From Anaerolineaceae bacterium (GTDB lineage: Bacteria; Chloroflexota; Anaerolineae; Anaerolineales; Anaerolineaceae), in the NCBI GenBank assembly GCA_017995665.1, contig JAGOIM010000088.1, positions 1 to 6,498 on the forward strand: a stretch of 6,498 nt of DNA, read 5' to 3'. The position numbers and the translations under genes are program-made. Below, piece by piece: positions 6,436-6,498 of this stretch. The notes under the pieces were generated by a model. The model was given only the letters and a program-made list of their open reading frames with translations, did no database searches and was not told where the DNA came from. Position 1 is the first letter of the stretch. Each line of letters begins with the position of its first letter.

Positions 6436-6498
6436 ATGTATTCTCAACCGTACGGACGGGGTTCTATAGCACCCGATGCGAAGCGAGCGGTGTATCTC
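6436..6498 (+). CDS. Possible 5' end of a gene, HNH-nuclease-like N-terminus (partial, runs off the right edge)
   Basis: From the ATG at 6436, 21 codons run open to the window end. The peptide includes GRGSIAPDAKRAVYL, which resembles the stretch just ahead of the first CxxC knuckle in many small HNH endonucleases, where a pattern like (D)AxRAVYxRDGxxCxYC is common. The knuckle and the HNH motif themselves would lie outside the window, so the assignment is inference from a short string. No Shine-Dalgarno sequence precedes the ATG. The frame stays open upstream to a TAA at 6370-6372, so a TTG start at 6421 cannot be excluded. The two opposite-strand frames are also open for part of this stretch, so a gene on the minus strand is an alternative. 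Confidence 0.35.
   Translation, partial: MYSQPYGRGSIAPDAKRAVYL

Noticed and set aside
6445..6466. Group II intron domain V-like CCGTACGG hairpin
   Set aside because: It is a short palindrome without the AGC triad, bulge and GAAA loop expected of domain V, and no reverse transcriptase is present.

Overview
The window looks like a chromosomal segment from an anaerobic or environmental bacterium, most plausibly of the Chloroflexota (class Anaerolineae). This rests on gene style rather than a marker gene: a very long multi-GAF SpoIIE-type phosphatase with an RsbW-like domain at its N-terminus, a double zinc-ribbon protein with an N-terminal domain of a kind I associate with Chloroflexota, and a signal-peptide SH3b protein with a Thr/Pro-rich stalk. 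No rRNA, tRNA, CRISPR array, transposase or plasmid gene is visible.

Layout, left to right: (1) 1-3127, minus strand: a multidomain signalling protein whose C-terminal end is cut by the left edge. It has an RsbW-like ATPase/kinase domain, about four GAF-like domains, a short coiled coil and a PP2C/SpoIIE phosphatase domain. (2) 3179-3883, plus: RadC with an intact JAMM metal site. (3) 3952-4539, minus: a protein with a conserved-looking N-terminal domain and two CX2CX10CX2C zinc ribbons. (4) 4601-5221, plus: an exported SH3b protein with a C-terminal membrane anchor. (5) 5183-6124, minus: a patatin-like phospholipase with an intact Ser-Asp dyad. (6) 6125-6435: intergenic DNA, AT-rich at both ends, with a GC-rich and apparently structured core (about 6241-6361). 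(7) 6436 to the right edge, plus: a short open frame that may be the start of an HNH-nuclease-like gene.

Every gene lies on the opposite strand from its neighbours (-,+,-,+,-,+), so none of them forms an operon inside the window. Two divergent pairs (phosphatase/radC and zinc-ribbon/SH3b) share short spacers of 51 and 61 bp. In each spacer an ATTATAA(T) core gives overlapping -10 elements facing both ways. The SH3b and patatin genes converge and overlap by 39 bp at their 3' ends, with codons in register.

The likely themes are stress or partner-switch signalling (phosphatase), DNA metabolism of uncertain role (RadC), envelope binding (SH3b) and lipid hydrolysis (patatin). Nothing shows that they form a single system. 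The least explained stretch is the possible structured RNA in the right-hand intergenic region.
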